From Epiperipatus broadwayi (taxonomy: Eukaryota > Onychophora > Udeonychophora > Euonychophora > Peripatidae), in assembly GCA_028023455.1 (NCBI GenBank), contig JAQFVV010000032.1:4934392-4998391 (forward strand): a stretch of 64,000 nt of DNA, written 5' to 3'. This document shows, piece after piece, positions 27,416 through 39,715 of this stretch. A model generated the notes under the pieces. It did no database searches. It was not told the origin of the DNA and saw only the letters and a list, made by a program, of their open reading frames with translations. A program made the position numbers and the translations under genes. Position 1 is the stretch's first letter. Every line of letters begins with the position of its first letter.

Positions 27416-30400
27416 TGTACAATTAATCAAATCTTGTAGACTGGCATTCACTTTCCTAAAATTTATTATAAATTCTAAGTTATTATTTGTGAACATTCTC
27501 ACAGACCAATCTCTCTCTATGTATATTTTATGTAATAAATCTGTAATCGGGAAATTTGAAGCATCTAAACATTCACAGCAAGGCATAATATGCTAGCATA
27601 AAAACATGTTAGTATAATTCATTATAATGAAAATAAAAAAGAAAATAAAGAATATTCAAGTTATTTATTTTTTAATATTTAAATTCCATAATAGATAAAA
27701 ATAATTTATATATATGTAATAAAACACAAAATGATTAGATATCTGATAATATAATGATTTGCTACTCCTTTTCTAAAGCTTTTTATAAATTTTGAACTGT
27801 CATCTTAAATGTGCCAAACTAATCTCTCTCACTATATACGCATTTCATGTAACAAACCTATGCTCATTATGTGAGGTGGAGATTTGAAACACCTGCATAT
27901 TTTCATAGATAACATTTTTAAAATTTGTTTCACCCCAATTTAGAGCTATTTATGTAATCAGGAATGATTAATCAGATGATTATTATCACTCCAGATCCAA
28001 AAATGAGTTTTTATTGTTAGCTCTAATTAATGAAAGCACGTTGTCTTGTATTCAATCCTTAGGCTGTTTCAAAGATTCAAGTCATTAGCTTGAATAATGT
28101 AATTCAGGCAAAAGTAGTTGATGTATTCAATTCTAGTACTTCTCATTGACAAAGCCCAAAAGCCAGAAAGTAAACTGAAGATTTGATTAACTTTGCCATG
28201 CTTACGTGAATGGTTTTAAATTATAAAGATGTAAAATAGATTTCTGGTGTCAACACACAAATTAAAAAATTTCATTGTCTTTTTTGTATTTTTAAAAATT
28301 TATAACTAAATGTTTAGTTATTAAATATTTAAAATATTTTCACATTAAATTATCTTTTTTATATATAATTCTAAGGGTATTGTATAACAGGTTTTTTATA
28401 TCCGATATTTAATGATATATTCAATATTTTTATTGCCCTGAATAGTTTAATTCAACAATAGAAAGAAAGATAGACTCAAAAATTATATTACAGAAATATT
28501 ATTAATTAAGTGGATAATCTCTAGTCTAATGAATATCTAATAAAAATTATTATTGAAAATTCCTTGATTGAAGCTCAACCTATCACTCACTTCTGGTGTT
28601 CATTCAATTACCCCCCCCCCTTTATTGTTTAATATAAAGATAAAATCAAAAGTTAATATTCTGTGATTAAAACTTAACTTGTTACTTTCTGTACCCAAGC
28701 GTCACTTCCTCTCAAATCATTGGATTATTTTATTTATAATATTTTCACTGTGCGCGTTTTTTCACAGGCTTCAATCTCTGTTTCAGTATATTTTTAACAA
28801 ATCTTATACAATCAATACATTACATTTTTCCTTATTCTTAAAATACTCACGCTCAAACTTAATTGTTTTAAATTTATTGAGATAAATTATAAAGGAAACA
28901 ATATTTTAAGAAATATTTATGTTACAATTGTTGTTTCTTTTTTTTTTAAATCTATATATTCATAACATTTATATATTTTCAAAAATCTCTGACTTTTTTA
29001 AAATATATATTAGTCAAAATATTAAAACAACATTGAGTGTTTTTTTTTTTTTGTATGTTCTCTACTTTTATTTATCGAAATAAAATTATATCGGTTTATT
29101 AATTAATTAGTAATTAAATTAAATGTCTAAATAAAATATGTATTAAAAGAGTAGAAAGTAGTATTAGAAAGGTTGTTGAATTTTAATCTTGTAGCCTGTC
29201 AAGTTTTTATTAATGGTTTTGTTACAATAATGATTTTTTTTGGCAGTTCTGATTTATGATTTTAGCTACTGCTGTACACTGCAAAGAAGAAAATAAAATT
29301 ACTTTTATAAAAAATGTATTGTAATACGAAATAAATTTATTACTGTTACTGACTATAATGTCAATTTGTGTAGGAATAGAGAGGAAAATTTTTTAAAAAG
29401 AAAATTAATAAATAGCACAATAATATTTTATTAATAGTCTTCAATTAAAATTTAATTGACTTTTTTAAATAAAAATGTGCGAATTCTATAACAGCTGATA
29501 CCAACTTCACTAGCATGTATATGATAGTCATTTTAACATCAGATGTTAGATGCATATGTTAATTTATTACATTTGATCTACAAATACCAATTCTTTTTGC
29601 ATTCACATCTTTGACACCATCCACTTTAGAAAAATACATCAATGACAAAATAATGCAATTATTTGCTATAGTTTTATTAATGTAATGTAGAATTAATACT
29701 TGCATCAAGATCTATTCTATACCTCTGCAATAAAATCAAACATTTAAAGATTGTCAAAGCAATATTAAGACTTTTTTTAAAAAAATTAAGTCTTATACTA
29801 AATAAAAACTGCTAGTGTAAAATAGTGACTTCTTGTTGTCCAAGAATTTCCATTTGGATTTAACACATCAAGTGATAAAGAGGCCAAGAAAATGTATGAA
29901 AGTTTCCTCAACCAATATTAGACTGCATAGATTATATTAATTAGAGACTTATTATTTTGGAAGTTATCAAATCTGTCAGAAAATAATTTTATATCATATA
30001 GTCTTCAAAAATGTTCAAAATAGTCTGCAATTAAGATACCAAAATATGACTGAATAAAAAGTTTAATATAATATGGGTGCTTAAATCAAAACAATTCCAT
30101 CATGTTTTAGCAATAGGAAAAATGCAGCTTAGTTCATAAATCCAAATTCAATGATTTTCAAATGAAAATTCTTTCATTACATAAAAAAAAAGCGTAAATG
30201 ATCACTTAACTGATATGATTTTCTTTCACTTCCATTATTTAATTCTTATGCTCGTGATACATATCATTTAGATCAGAAACCGATGACTTTAAAATGATAT
30301 CTCAATCAAAAAATGTTCTATTTGTGAAATTCATATGAGATTGTTCTGAGAAACAGTAGATTAATTTGTTTGATTATATGGGTTATTGTTTTTTGATTTA

Positions 30401-30489
30401 ATCCTTTGTAAAATGTCAATTGGATTATCTCAATAAGCAAAAGTGTCATATTATAGATAATTTTGGCAGGTTTAATTCCATTATCTTTA
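27416..30489. other. AT-rich stretch, nothing recognised
   Basis: No supported gene or element. A ten-base poly-C run is at 28611-28620. Open frames on both strands at 27368-27596 overlap each other exactly and read as anonymous sequence. Confidence 0.45.
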
Positions 30490-30503
30490 ATGATAACAAT
30501 CAT

Positions 30504-30602
30504 ATGTCATAGCATCAGCCGGGATGTGAACCTACAACCATCTGCAACCAACTACTTGCTTGCATGGCGGCTGCGATACCTCTCGGCTAACAATGCAAGA
30601 CT
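30504..30602 (-). mobile_element. tRNA-derived SINE with 14-bp target duplication
   Basis: Minus strand: A box TTAGCCGAGAGG (30579-30590) and B box GGTTCACATCC (30522-30532), followed by CGGCTGATGCTATGACAT. ATGATAACAATCAT occurs exactly on both sides (30490-30503 and 30603-30616), which is a target-site duplication. The same family, internally shortened, is at 54300-54372, and a B-box-plus-tail fragment lies near 9275-9320. A-to-B spacing is about 47 bp, slightly longer than in a short-arm tRNA. It is not a functional tRNA: no acceptor stem pairs and the anticodon arm is unclear. Confidence 0.8.
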
Positions 30603-30629
30603 ATGATAACAATCATTATTCTTGAATGT

Positions 30630-30713
30630 ATAAATCTTGAAACATTCATCGTTTTTTTTTTCCAATGCTTATAAATCTTGAAACATTCATTCGTTTTTTT
30701 TTTCCATATGCTT
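30630..30713. repeat. 41-bp tandem duplication
   Basis: ATAAATCTTGAAACATTCAT followed by CGT10 and CCA.TGCTTA occurs at 30630 and 30671. It starts just after the SINE's right-hand target duplication. Confidence 0.85.
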
Positions 30714-33700
30714 ACAAAACTTCTGCTAACTTTTATTCAGATAAAAAGGAAAAAAGTAACATTGATATCTAAGTTCTTTATTTGTGCTAAATGATATTAC
30801 AAATGTAATGCTAACATGACATTATCTTATTTTATCATATGTATAATATATGAACATATGAAATTAATTAATTAATACCCCTCATAAATATTTATAATGA
30901 ATTAAATCTTTCATTTTAGAGTTGCTGACACAAACTTCTAAAACGTGATAAATATTAAATTATCAGTCAGTACAAAATGGTCTAGAACAATCTCTCTCAG
31001 TATAAATGCATTTCATTAGAAACCTTGGTTCATCAAGTAAACTGGAGATTCAAAATACTTGAACAACAAAACCAGAACAATAATGAGAAATTTTTAATTA
31101 TATGGATAAATTAAAATAAATTGATGCTAAAAATTAAATGATTAACATTCATCAATCTGAAAGATTTGATTAATGCAAATATTTATTAGGTGCATTATTT
31201 AATTTATTACATCTATATTTGTTACAGTGCCATATTTCTGTTCTATTGAGTATTTTAATGTATATATTAATTATACTCATCTACTATGAAATATGAATAT
31301 TAAAATAATTTCAAGCATCTAAAGTTTATTGATAGATCTGTATATTAACATCCCTAAGGTCAGTCAACCAATCATATGCTTGTGCCAGGGGCTACTGCCT
31401 GAAAAAAAATCACCAAATAGAAAATGCATTTTCCAATTTAAGTATAATCTTAAGAATTTTATTAACAATTGTGATAACCACTGCTGAATTGGAATATAGT
31501 TTGTCAAAGATTAAAATAAAAAAAACTATTTAAGATCCACAATGATACAAGAAAGACTATTCAACCTAACATTGCTTTCCATAGAAAATAAATTATGTGA
31601 AGACTTAAATTTAGTTGAGATAATAGATAAATTTGCTGAAATTAATGCAATGAAAATAAAGTTATATCAATTTTGTTTTTTTTAATATTAATATTAATGT
31701 GCTATAAGTTAAGTATTACTATTTAGATAAGAATATGTTCCTTTCTTATATTAAAAATTAAATATTTTATTTATTTATTCACTTTTTTATTTACTGGGGC
31801 TCCACTTCATATTTATGCCTGGGATCTCAAAATCAAAGAGCAGCACTGGATCTATAAATGGAAAAGTTGATATTTTCTGTTTAGATCTTCTTTTATTTAA
31901 AATTTCTATATAGAAGTTTACACATTTAAATTTTCTGACTCTTCTGATGAATCAGATTTATCCAGTTGGTGATGAAATGCGTGTATCATAAGAAAAAGGG
32001 TCTGAAAGATTTTACATTGATTGTTATAGTTCAAGATTTATAACAAGCGCTGGAGGAGTAAGAAAAATCTAAAAGATTTGACTGCTTATAAATGTATATA
32101 TATTTATACATTAATTCTAATATTCTCATAGATAAATGAATTCATAGTATTATTTTTGGAAGTTTACATGCAGTAAAAAATATAATAGCTAATAACTGAT
32201 GTTTCAGTACAATAACAAGTAATTTCTTCAGAACACCTGGAAATAATACTATGAATATATATATAGTAAATGAAAATAAAACCTATGAACAATTCTAATA
32301 AAATCTATGAACAATATTAATGCAGCAACATTGTTTCATGAATAATAATATTGACATGTTGGATGAGCAAATGTAAAGGAAATTATTCTATGAATAAAAT
32401 TTGTAAATGCTAGTATAAAATAAGATACTGCTCACCACATTAAACAACTAATATTATGAATGGGACTAATTATCAATAAATTCCTTCAGATTAGGTGAAC
32501 CCAACTGTATTGAAAATACTATAACTGAGCAAGGGGTCTGAAAACTAAAATAGATTACATATTTGGGCAACTACCTATGATGAATATAATTATGAAACAA
32601 ATGATTTCTTCACTTATATATTATGTATCTGGACAATCTAAATATACTAAGTAAAGGTCATAATCAGACAATTTAAAAGATGATTAAATAAATAAACTGA
32701 TCATAAATTGTTTTTAATAATTCATATCTCCATACACAATGGACTCGTAAATTTGTAAAGAGCACCATGAATCCATATGCATTCTTTTGATCAGCAAAGG
32801 AAATAAAATGTATTAACTGTTAACTGAATAGTGAAATATTATCTGGTATATACTATAGGGTAAGTAATATTTACTGAGGCTGTAACCTCGATAATATGCG
32901 TATAAAATGCGATAGTAGGGTAAGATAAAATATTTATATAATTGATCATGCAATAGTAAATCAAAACACCCATTGTTAATAGCAACATAAATTTATTAAA
33001 ATAAACATTAATTTGTGTATGGAGATTAGAACAAATAATTTATAACAGTAATTAATAATGTGCATTTATAAAGCATTTACAGCTCACCCTCACTATAATA
33101 TAATTAAATGTGACATATATTTTATGATTAAAATTATCAATACATGTAGCTGAAAAAGAGTTTACTATAAATTACTTTAATACAAAAAATAAAATAAAAT
33201 ATAGGGATAAATTTTAATATTATTATAAAAAATAACAACAATCAAGTAATATTTTATAAAATTATTTATAATTTTAAATTAAATTATGCAAATAATATTA
33301 TTCTAATTGATCTTTTACTTTACTTGATTATTATTAAGATATCTAAATTATCTGATGACAAAGCAAACTGCATTGTAATTAGCACTATTAATTTTAGAAA
33401 AAAGAGTTTATAAATATTTATAAATGTTACCATTATAATTTCAACTGTTGTTAATAAGTAAGATTTTCTCTAAGCATTTATTAATATTATTACACATGAA
33501 ACTTCATTTTAACTTTTTTATCATACAGCATTTTTTTTGTCATCTTTATGCTAGAATACATATATGTAAATTTCCATGGGCATTTTAATCCTTAAATGTT
33601 GTTGAGTTATTTTCCTTTATTGAATTTACAATATAAATAGATTTTGAAGGCTTAAATTTAATGATGATCACCATAGCATTTTGTTGTTAATCATTTCATT

Positions 33701-35849
33701 TTAAGTCATAGACATTAAATGAAGAGGGTCCCATGCCCATTTTTTTCTAGGCTCTCTACTCACAATCTATTTTGTTTACTGCTAGTCCAAAACTTATCTA
33801 TAAAATGAGGTAATGTTAAAATTACAATACATTTAAAGGGAAAAAAGTATGTTTTTTTTTTACTTCTGAAAATCATTTCTATCACTATAATAGTATAAAC
33901 AATACAGTCTAGATTTTTAAACACTAGTTTAAACATGTAATTTCTTTGTTTTAATTTTAATAAAGCATTGTTGTCATGTTAATTTAAACTAAAATATTAT
34001 TTTTAATTTTAATAAATAAATGATTCATCCTACATTTATTTAAAACAAACATAGTTTTATTAAACATTTGATCTTGAATTGTTCTCTTTATTTAGCAATT
34101 TATAAACTATAGAAAATGACAAAATGAAGATGTGTATGTATACCACAATATATATAAAATAAAACTATAAAATTTAAAATTTCTTTGAGGTACTTTACAG
34201 CTAGTCTCAACAGATAAAAAATGTGTAGTTTTGCAAGTAAACTTCATCATGTAATATCCCAAAATTCATGCATTTTAATATGTGACGTATTTATAAAATT
34301 TTCTTTGTTTTTTTTTAGCATGAAAAATTCGAAATTTTTTATCAATAAAATGATTTGCTTTCTCATAATAAAAGTAAAAATGTCTTGTACTTTTTTTTAC
34401 TGTCCTATCCAATTTGGTCCAGGTCTAGAGTGGCAAACTCCAGAATATCATGGTCAGTTTATCATTTCGAATGCTTGAACTGCATACTAACTCTTAATTT
34501 TTTAAAAAAAAAACATTTAATTATTGCTGATTTTACACTTTATATATGTTATTTGATATATATATATATTAATAAGTGAAACAACATTTAAATAGTTTTT
34601 TTGCAGAACAAAAGCTTTTCTATATTTTATAGAAAAAAAAATCGTTAATTTTCAGATGATAAAGATTTGAGCTGTTTTTTACTATTATATTTCTCTACAT
34701 ATAAAAATAGTGTGATACCTTTTTTTTTTTGGAAGGCTAATTAAGTTATCTACAAATAAACTATTTTTAAAAAAGAATTTTAAGCCTGATTAAATCCTGA
34801 AAAAATAATCTTATCTGGCTTAATTTCAAGTCATAGACATGGCTAAAAAACGGGTTAACTACTACTTATATATGTATATGTGTTTGAATAAATGCATTAT
34901 ATAAACATATTGTGCATGTATATGTGTTGGCATGCTTAATATAAAGCATAATTAAACCAACTGTTCAAACTATTCAAAAAGTTTACTAAATGTGAATAAA
35001 CTACAGTTTTATTTTGAGAAAGAGGAGAGAAAAAAACAATACAAAGTAGTATTATATACATAAGTCTGTAAATACCATTTGCTAAAAGTAGTTTTGCTTT
35101 TTCATCACTGCGTAAGCCACAATCTAATAATAATATAATTTTTATATAGTGAATACTTGAATTTGGATAAAATATATAAATTTGATCGTTACATATAAAT
35201 GATCTCAACCAGGATCCCCAAATATCTCAGTTTTTTATAGTCAAATCACAGTTCTATATTGAGCAAATTAATGATATGTGCTTTTTAATATGTAAATATG
35301 TTGTTAATACTGTATATATAAATATTAAGATTTTTTTACCATAAAATTTAAATATTAAGATTTATGTTAAATTTGTAAATTGCATTACTACTTTTTTTTT
35401 TTTTTACTAAAAAGTTATACTTCTCTTTCACTCCCATAAATATTGTAGTATTATATATATATATATCAATTTAATGTGTTTAATATATCAGAAATACAAC
35501 ATATGGAAACAGCACTGCTATTATTAGTAATAAATAATATAACTCAAAGATCAATATAGGTGTTTTGTTTTAGTTTTGAAGTTCCAATGTACTTGTTTTA
35601 AAATTTGACAATCCTGATTCTAACTTATTATGTATTCATGTGTAAATGTATAAATCCAACATGATGTACTGTTTAGCAATCTGATGCACTTGCTATGTCT
35701 GTAATCTGTATTTAAACATGAGTAGAATTTAAATATAAAGCTAAAAATTTTCAAACAAAATTAAAACATTTATTATGCATAGTCGCTTTATTAACCATTC
35801 AATTATTGGTCATTAATTTCCTAGATGGTAATAATAATAAAAATAAGAG
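30714..35849. other. AT-rich stretch, nothing recognised
   Basis: No supported gene or element in about 5.1 kb. Open frames at 34221-34579 and minus 34936-35208 have no recognisable domain. A hammerhead-like string at 31944-31988 was examined and rejected. Confidence 0.45.
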
Positions 35850-35912
35850 CAGTAGTAGTAATAGTAATAGTAATAGTAATAGTAGTAGTAGTAGTAGTAA
35901 TAGTAGTAGTAG
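35850..35912. repeat. (AGT/AAT)n imperfect trinucleotide repeat
   Basis: Mixed AGTAGT and AATAGT units. Confidence 0.95.
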
Positions 35913-37146
35913 ACTTACAATTAATAATAGGCTAAAAATACTTGACTACTCTTTGTATAGCAGTTAATACTTAGGTCTAGAAATTATCTGACATAATATT
36001 TCCATTCTCTAGTATTAATTGTTTACTGTTACTAATATAATAGCATATGTTTAATATATAATACAATGTTTAAAGTGTTATTATTATTATTTTTTTCTTC
36101 AGGTGTGGCAGTCTGATTAATGAGAATACTATTATGACAACTATGAGACCTTTAAATTATTGGGTGCCAAATTGAATGGGATGATGAAACTAAATATGTT
36201 ATTCTATTAGAGACAACAATCAATAGAAATTGTATTCATGTATCTATGAAAGTTCTCCTGATTGCTTCAGTTTTTCTTAAGGGCAAGGTTAATGGCTAGT
36301 TTACAGACATTGTAAATTATCACACAATGTTAAGTAATAAGAATATTTGTTTTGTCATATGAACAGTTCTTTTAATTTTTAATTTTTATTTTTGCCTCTA
36401 TTTTAACTTTTTTTATCCTTTCCCAGTTGAATATTTGTTGATAAGTGAATGCATATTTTTCTACTATTAGCTATTCTGTGTTTTTATCTCTAGTATCATC
36501 AGTTTGAATTCTTTTAATCATTTTTAATGAAAAAGCTAATTTCACTGATACATATATCTCCTTACTAAAATAATGCACTTTGTGTTATTCAGAATTGTAT
36601 ATTTAAGTTTTGAGGATGTTACTGTATATTAATTTAGTTTGTCTTCTGTTTCTGGTATATATGGATAAACTACAATATCTATAATTGTTGTTTTTTTATG
36701 ATGTTGTTTTGTTTGTTATCTATTTTTAAAGATTTTTTTTTAATGACAGCTAATAAATAATCATTCTTCTTGAGATCTTTGTCCCCAAATTCCTGGTTTC
36801 TAAATAATTTTTTTTTCCTCTGCTTCATAGTGATAGCATAACTCCATGTTTGTGTTCTCATTATGATTGAATGTATATGTTAAGTATTTTCCTATGGGTG
36901 TGGGGTTTTTCTAAAGACTGTAACATTGATTTACCATGAGGAAAGTCTTGCCACAAGAACATTCAAGAATTCCAATTTTTGTTTTTGTTTTAATTCTGTT
37001 GAAAATTTAATTGAAGATAATATGTTATTGATATGTATCTAGAATTTTTGTAATAACGCTTCATCATGTGGCCATATAACAAATGTATCATCAACATAAC
37101 AAAGAGAGACTTTAAGGAAAATGAAATAGTATGGCTGTAGTTTCAG

Positions 37147-37158
37147 TTTTTTCTATAT
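37147..37158. repeat. Target-site duplication, RTE insertion, left
   Basis: TTTTTTCTATAT, identical to 38127-38138. Confidence 0.75.
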
Positions 37159-38126
37159 CATCATCATCATCAACCATTAGCAATCCACTGCAGGATGAAG
37201 GTCTCTCCAATTTTAATCCAACTTCTCCGATCTTTAGCTTCTTTTCCCCACATCACCCCTGCACACTTTCTTATTTCATCCATCCATCTCACATATGGTC
37301 TCTTTCTGGGTCTTTTATAATCTCTTGGAATCCAGTTTAAAATTTCAATTGTCCATCTATTATCATCTCTTCTAGCAATATGTCCAGCCCAACTCCATTT
37401 CAATCTTTTAATTTTTTCAATGAGATCAGTAACACCTGTTTGTTCTCTTACCCATACATTGCGTTTTCGATCTCTTATTGTTACTCCCAACATACATCTC
37501 TCCATACTTCTTTGAGTGGTCTGAAGTCTCTGTATTGCTCTTCTATTAAGTGTCCAAGTCTCAGATCCATAAGTAAGAAGTGGTAAAACACATTTGTTAA
37601 AAACCTTCCTTTTCAAACACATAGGCATATTTCCTTTTAGTATCAAGTTATTTCTACCAAAAGCACTCCAACCAAGTTTAATTCTATGATTAATTTCCTC
37701 CATTATGTTTCCATCTGTATTAATAATCTGACCAAGGTATTTGTAATTGGTAACACCTTCTAATTCATCATAATCAATTTTTATTTTCATATTTTGAGCA
37801 AATCAATTAAACATTACTTTAGTCTTTTTAACATTTATCTTTAGTCCTACTTTCCTACTTTCATCCGATAACTCCTGCAACATTTCCTGCAGCTGTGAAG
37901 CATTATTTGCAAAAACAACTACATCATCTGTGAAATTTAAATGACTTAAATAATCTCCATTTACTTTCACTCCTTTAGTTTCCCATTTTAATCCACAAAA
38001 TACTTCTTTCAGCACTGCTGTAAAAAGTTTTGGAGATATGGAGTCACCTTGTCTTACACCTTTCTCAATGTTGACTTTCCCAGTATCATTATGTAATATA
38101 ATTGTTGCTGTTGCATTTTTATAAAT
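37159..38126 (-). mobile_element. RTE-type LINE, 5'-truncated, young, nested in a PLE
   Basis: Minus-strand frame from 38126 to 37170. KGVRQGDSISPKLFTAVLKEV (RT motif) leads to HLNFTDDVVVFANNASQLQ, where the FADD catalytic box reads FTDD, and then KINVKKTKVMFN. A single in-frame TGA follows at 37805-37803, and the frame resumes (YKYLGQIINTDGN, LLTYGSETWTLNRRAIQRLQ, WAGHIARRDDNRW, RKRPYVRWMDEIRK, SWIKIGE) to the terminator. There are about 320 codons with no frameshift. The final stop (37172-37170) is the first TGA of a short (TGA)n tail, a typical RTE 3' end. A 12-bp duplication flanks it. The apurinic-type endonuclease is absent because of the 5' truncation. Confidence 0.9.
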
Positions 38127-38138
38127 TTTTTTCTATAT
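38127..38138. repeat. Target-site duplication, RTE insertion, right
   Basis: TTTTTTCTATAT, identical to 37147-37158. Confidence 0.75.
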
Positions 38139-38734
38139 AAATGTTATTAATTATGAGTAACAATGATGAACTCATAACCATATCTTGATTTTGTTGGAAA
38201 AAATCTACCTTGTAAGTATCAATATATTATGGGAATTGTTCTGGTTTGTAATCTATTATCTTCATTTAATCTTTTTCTTATAAAGTACAATGTTATATTA
38301 CATGATACATTTGCTAATAAACTTTCCACATCAAATTTTACCAATATATCAGTTTTTTTTTTTCTATTTTTATACTCTACAAAACTTAAAATGCTGAAAA
38401 ACCTACATTGGAATTAATTATCAGTAAAACCAACTATGGTATGGAAAAATAATAAAAAGAGTATAAAATGATGATCAGAAAGAAAAAGACAGATTATGTA
38501 AAATAATAGAGCATGCATACACCAATGCATTAGGTAAAGACAAAAATATTTGATAGAGATAAAATGAATAAAAATTAAAAAAGCTACTTACATGATAACA
38601 GGAAATAATCCTATAAGTCAATCTAGAATGATAATTTATAATGTCTAAAAGTTATCTATTTCGTTTGCCCTTAAGAAACAAATGGATAAATCCGGAGGAT
38701 TTTCATTGATAATTATATAAAATTTCTCTTGACT

Positions 38735-38945
38735 ATAGAGTAGTGTAGTTGCTTATGGCACCACTTGAATTTCAGTATTCATGAACCCAGAAGTCTCTGG
38801 TTCAATTCTCATGCTTAGTCAGTCCATCATTATCTAAAGAATAGAGAATAATATCACTTGAGATATTTAAACTGCTATTGTGTACTAACCTGTGTGCTAT
38901 TACTAACAGTTGTATGTATTTGAAAAGTTTAAATAAAGCGTATTT
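38735..38945 (+). mobile_element. Solo PLE 3' end with tRNA-like segment
   Basis: This is the plus-strand equivalent of the 3' ends of the minus-strand elements at 48505-48750 and 62722-63000. It shares AATAATATCACT, then ACTAACCTGTGT, a TATTACTAACA block and GTATTTGAAAAGTTTAAATAAAG at the very end. Upstream, GTAGTGTAGTTGCTTATGGC and TCTGGTTCAATTCTC sit where A and B boxes are in PLE 2. It carries no coding sequence. It is either a 5'-truncated PLE or a SINE sharing the PLE tail. Confidence 0.65.
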
Positions 38946-39324
38946 TTTTTCTACAAGACATTTAACAATTAATATTAGATTATGGAAATAGTTTAATATA
39001 TAATTTCAATTGAAATGCCACTGTAGTAAAATTTCATATAAATTATATTTAGGTTTGATTTATTTACTTATTTTTTGGATATATATAAACCATAATTAAG
39101 ATTAAACACAGAATCGATATGCATACAATTTTATCTATTTAGCTATCAGTGACCTATAATTTAAATAAATCAATAAAAAAAATTAATTTAAAAGTAATAG
39201 GTAATAATTTTAATATATAAATATATATTATATGTGAAATATAATATATATGTTGTGTACAAATAAAAGATATGAAATACATAATATGTATGTATAAATG
39301 GATTATTATCCTGTACATGAGGGG

Positions 39325-39715
39325 TCAGAATGACTAATATGTCAACATGAGTAGGATGACAACCTTGGCACTAACAGGGGCTCTGAATGTTCCATCATCA
39401 GATTTTCAATGAAATGGAGGGCTGAAGAGTTGTGAGTTGGAATAGTTTGAAGTCTGTCCATTAAAATATAAATATTGGCTATCTTAATATAAAGCTGAGT
39501 ACTGATTATATATATATGTGTGAGGATAGTAATCTAGACCAATTGATGATTGCTGTTTTAGCATGAAATACGTATATTGGTGATTATTTATCTTTTCAAC
39601 ATGTGTGTGATAAGGTGGGTCAGCAATATGAGATGGCATTGAGAGTGATGAGTTGTGTAAAAGTCTGAGTTCGAACCCCGCATATATTACATATATAAAT
39701 GCAGGTTTAAGCCTG
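39325..39715 (+). mobile_element. Hammerhead-bearing repeat (family A), copy 1
   Basis: Shares ordered blocks with 55099-55462 and 55530-55862: GGGCTCT, CCATCATCAGATTTTCAATGA, GGCTGAAGAGTTG, TTGAAG.CTGTCCATTAAA, ATCTTAATATAAA, GTACTGATTA, ribozyme core, TTTATCTTTTTCAACATG, and a B-box-like end GAGTTCGAACCCCGC (39668-39682). Length is about 390 bp. No ORF is conserved: the open frame on the opposite strand is incidental. Size, ribozyme and lack of coding fit a non-autonomous retrozyme or a PLE terminal repeat. Confidence 0.65.
39529..39587 (+). ncRNA. Hammerhead ribozyme relic (family A copy 1)
   Basis: Layout equals 55213-55271. Helix I inner arm CCAA pairs perfectly with TTGG (39577-39580), and TAATC pairs with GATTA outside. 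Helix III ATACGTAT (39568-39575) is self-complementary, followed by A17 (39576). GAA (39565-39567) is intact. C3 is changed to T (TTGATGA, 39543-39549), which should abolish or strongly reduce cleavage. The first helix II pair is T-T. Confidence 0.7.

Larger units (their letters stand above)
36060..38420 (-). pseudogene. Penelope-like element 1, split by an RTE insertion
   Basis: The element occupies 38420-38139 and 37146-36060 on the minus strand. The 5' part reads DILVKFDVESLLANV (RT motif with FDVESLF.NV), then a RLNEDNRLQTRT-like helix, FFQQNQDMVMSSSLLLIINN and NIYI, where the RTE enters. Beyond it come YVDDTFVIWPHDEALLQKF with an intact YVDD (37081-37098), FLNVLV, and a VFRK.PHP motif like YRKPTHTG. 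From 36861 down the frame is degenerate. The GIY-YIG part is hardly recognisable, but the 3' end (about 36060-36420) matches PLE 2. Stops and frameshifts make it inactive. The insertion lies between the PLE RT motifs before YVDD, so this copy was dead once the RTE landed. Confidence 0.8.

Noticed and set aside
30504-30602. Functional tRNA gene
   Set aside because: A and B boxes are present but acceptor and anticodon arms do not pair, and the unit has target duplications, so it is a SINE.
31944-31988. Plus-strand CTGATGA...GAAA with ATCA/TGAT arms resembling a hammerhead
   Set aside because: Helix II has a 15-nt loop, helix III is barely formed, and helix I pairs at only scattered positions. 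No repeat copy supports it.
37131-37586. Two plus-strand open frames (60-70 codons, Ser/Pro-rich)
   Set aside because: They are antisense shadows of the RTE coding frame.
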